The notes under the pieces are model-generated. The model ran no database searches, was not told the DNA's origin, and worked only from the letters and a program-made list of their open reading frames with translations. A stretch of 64,000 nt of DNA from the NCBI RefSeq assembly GCF_014154935.1, contig NZ_JACEHH010000005.1, positions 1 through 64,000 of the forward strand. The letters run 5' to 3'. Every line of letters starts with the position of its first letter. Position 1 is the first letter of the stretch. This document shows positions 63,322-64,000 of the stretch, piece by piece. Source of the DNA: Stieleria mannarensis. Its GTDB lineage: Bacteria; Planctomycetota; Planctomycetia; Pirellulales; Pirellulaceae. The position numbers and the translations under genes were made by a program.

Positions 63322-64000
63322 GTGAACCAGCCACCCTTTCGAAACCTCGCATTGTCTCGGCGCCACTTTCTTCGGGGATCCGGGGCGGGGGTGGCTTTGC
63401 CGCTGCTCAGCGCGATGCAGCCGGCTCTTGGTGATTCGCGTGACCCCGCTTTGCCGCGGTTCATTGCGATCTGTGGTGGGCTGGGATTTCACGCCCCGTT
63501 TTTGTTTCCCGACCAGCCGGGACGCGATTATCAGCTGACGCCGTATTTGGAGAAACTTCAAGAGCATCGCGACGACCTCACGCTTTTTTCGGGCTTGTCG
63601 CATCCGAATCAGAACGGGAACAACGGGCATGCCTCCAGCATGACGTGGCTGACGTCGGCCCAACGTCCCGGGCTGGCGGGGTTCAAGAACACGATCTCGC
63701 TGGACCAGCAGATCGCCGCCCACCTGGGCGGTGCGACACGTTTTCCCTACCTGTGTCTGTCCAACGGCGGTGGTTCGTTGTCATGGACCTCCGGCGGCGT
63801 GAACATTCCCGCGGAATCTTCACCGGCGAAGGTGTTCGAGCAACTGTTCGTCAACGGTTCTGAATCAGATGTCCGGTCCCAGATGCGCGAACTCCAACGG
63901 GGCCGCAGTATCCTGGATACCGTCCGCGGCGACGCCCAAAAACTGCAGCGATCGCTGGGACCGAAAGACGTTCAAAAACTGGACGAGTACTACTCATCCA
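63322..64000 (+). CDS. DUF1552 protein with Tat signal, cut by the window edge
   Basis: The open frame continues past base 64,000; about 226 residues are visible. The N-terminus MNQPPFRNLALSRRHFLRGS contains the twin-arginine motif SRRHFLRG, so export through the Tat pathway is expected. The visible part (FIAICGGLGFHAPFLFP, later NGNNGHASSMTW) fits DUF1552 proteins. These regularly follow DUF1592-type genes, as here with a 33-base gap, suggesting a joint function. Starts with GTG; a purine-rich GAGAAAG lies just upstream. Confidence 0.9.
   Translation, partial: MNQPPFRNLALSRRHFLRGSGAGVALPLLSAMQPALGDSRDPALPRFIAICGGLGFHAPFLFPDQPGRDYQLTPYLEKLQEHRDDLTLFSGLSHPNQNGNNGHASSMTWLTSAQRPGLAGFKNTISLDQQIAAHLGGATRFPYLCLSNGGGSLSWTSGGVNIPAESSPAKVFEQLFVNGSESDVRSQMRELQRGRSILDTVRGDAQKLQRSLGPKDVQKLDEYYSS

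Overview
The window looks like a chromosomal segment of a planctomycete, most likely of the Pirellulales (Rhodopirellula/Stieleria-like). The grounds are: a paired DUF1592-type cytochrome protein and DUF1552 Tat protein at the right edge, a formylglycine sulfatase, a giant secreted protein with an N-terminal LEPR-type motif, an EF-hand secreted protein, roughly 60% G+C in most coding DNA, and many hairpin-forming intergenic repeats. No tRNA, rRNA, CRISPR array or complete insertion sequence was recognised.

Layout. 1-14.5 kb: one minus-strand gene for a 4,822-residue adhesin/RHS protein (LEPR motif, dockerin-like module, Ig-like and cadherin-like repeats, a vWA domain apparently split by 14 FG-GAP motifs, an RHS/YD shell, and an AT-rich C-terminal tip). 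14.7-19.3 kb: secreted protein, HemW, coiled-coil membrane protein, DCC-family protein. 19.4-24.1 kb: purQ, an arrestin-like membrane protein and a P-loop ATPase on the minus strand; two small membrane proteins on the plus strand. 24.7-30.4 kb: methyltransferase and Ogt-type repair protein, a short SecA paralogue, a nucleotide-kinase-like protein, DUF2461. 30.7-39.1 kb: secreted protein, pgk, a GH63-like glucosidase, a YjbQ-family protein, a 77-residue protein with a strong terminator, a LURP-one-like protein, DUF3467. 39.3-44.8 kb: three genes forming an adaptor/metalloprotease cassette (GAF-HlyD, HlyD, PqqD-M50-HlyD) with a 19-copy heptamer array inside it. 45-51 kb: small proteins, mscL with an added zinc ribbon, and a four-gene minor-pseudopilin operon. 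51.7-56.8 kb: a YhaN/YhaO-like membrane ATPase plus Mre11-like pair whose nuclease partner has lost key histidines. 57.4-64 kb: EF-hand protein, sulfatase, Uma2, DUF1592-type protein and DUF1552 (cut by the edge).

How the parts relate. Most genes are single housekeeping or conserved planctomycete genes; the functional clusters are the exporter-like cassette, the pseudopilin operon, the ATPase/phosphoesterase pair and the DUF1592/DUF1552 pair. At least seven families of short palindromic repeats fill the gaps, often between convergent genes where they may end transcription, and several lengthen reading frames at gene starts, so some database start sites are probably wrong. The most unusual items are the split vWA/propeller and variable tip of the giant protein, the PqqD-M50-HlyD cassette, and the degenerate Mre11-like partner.
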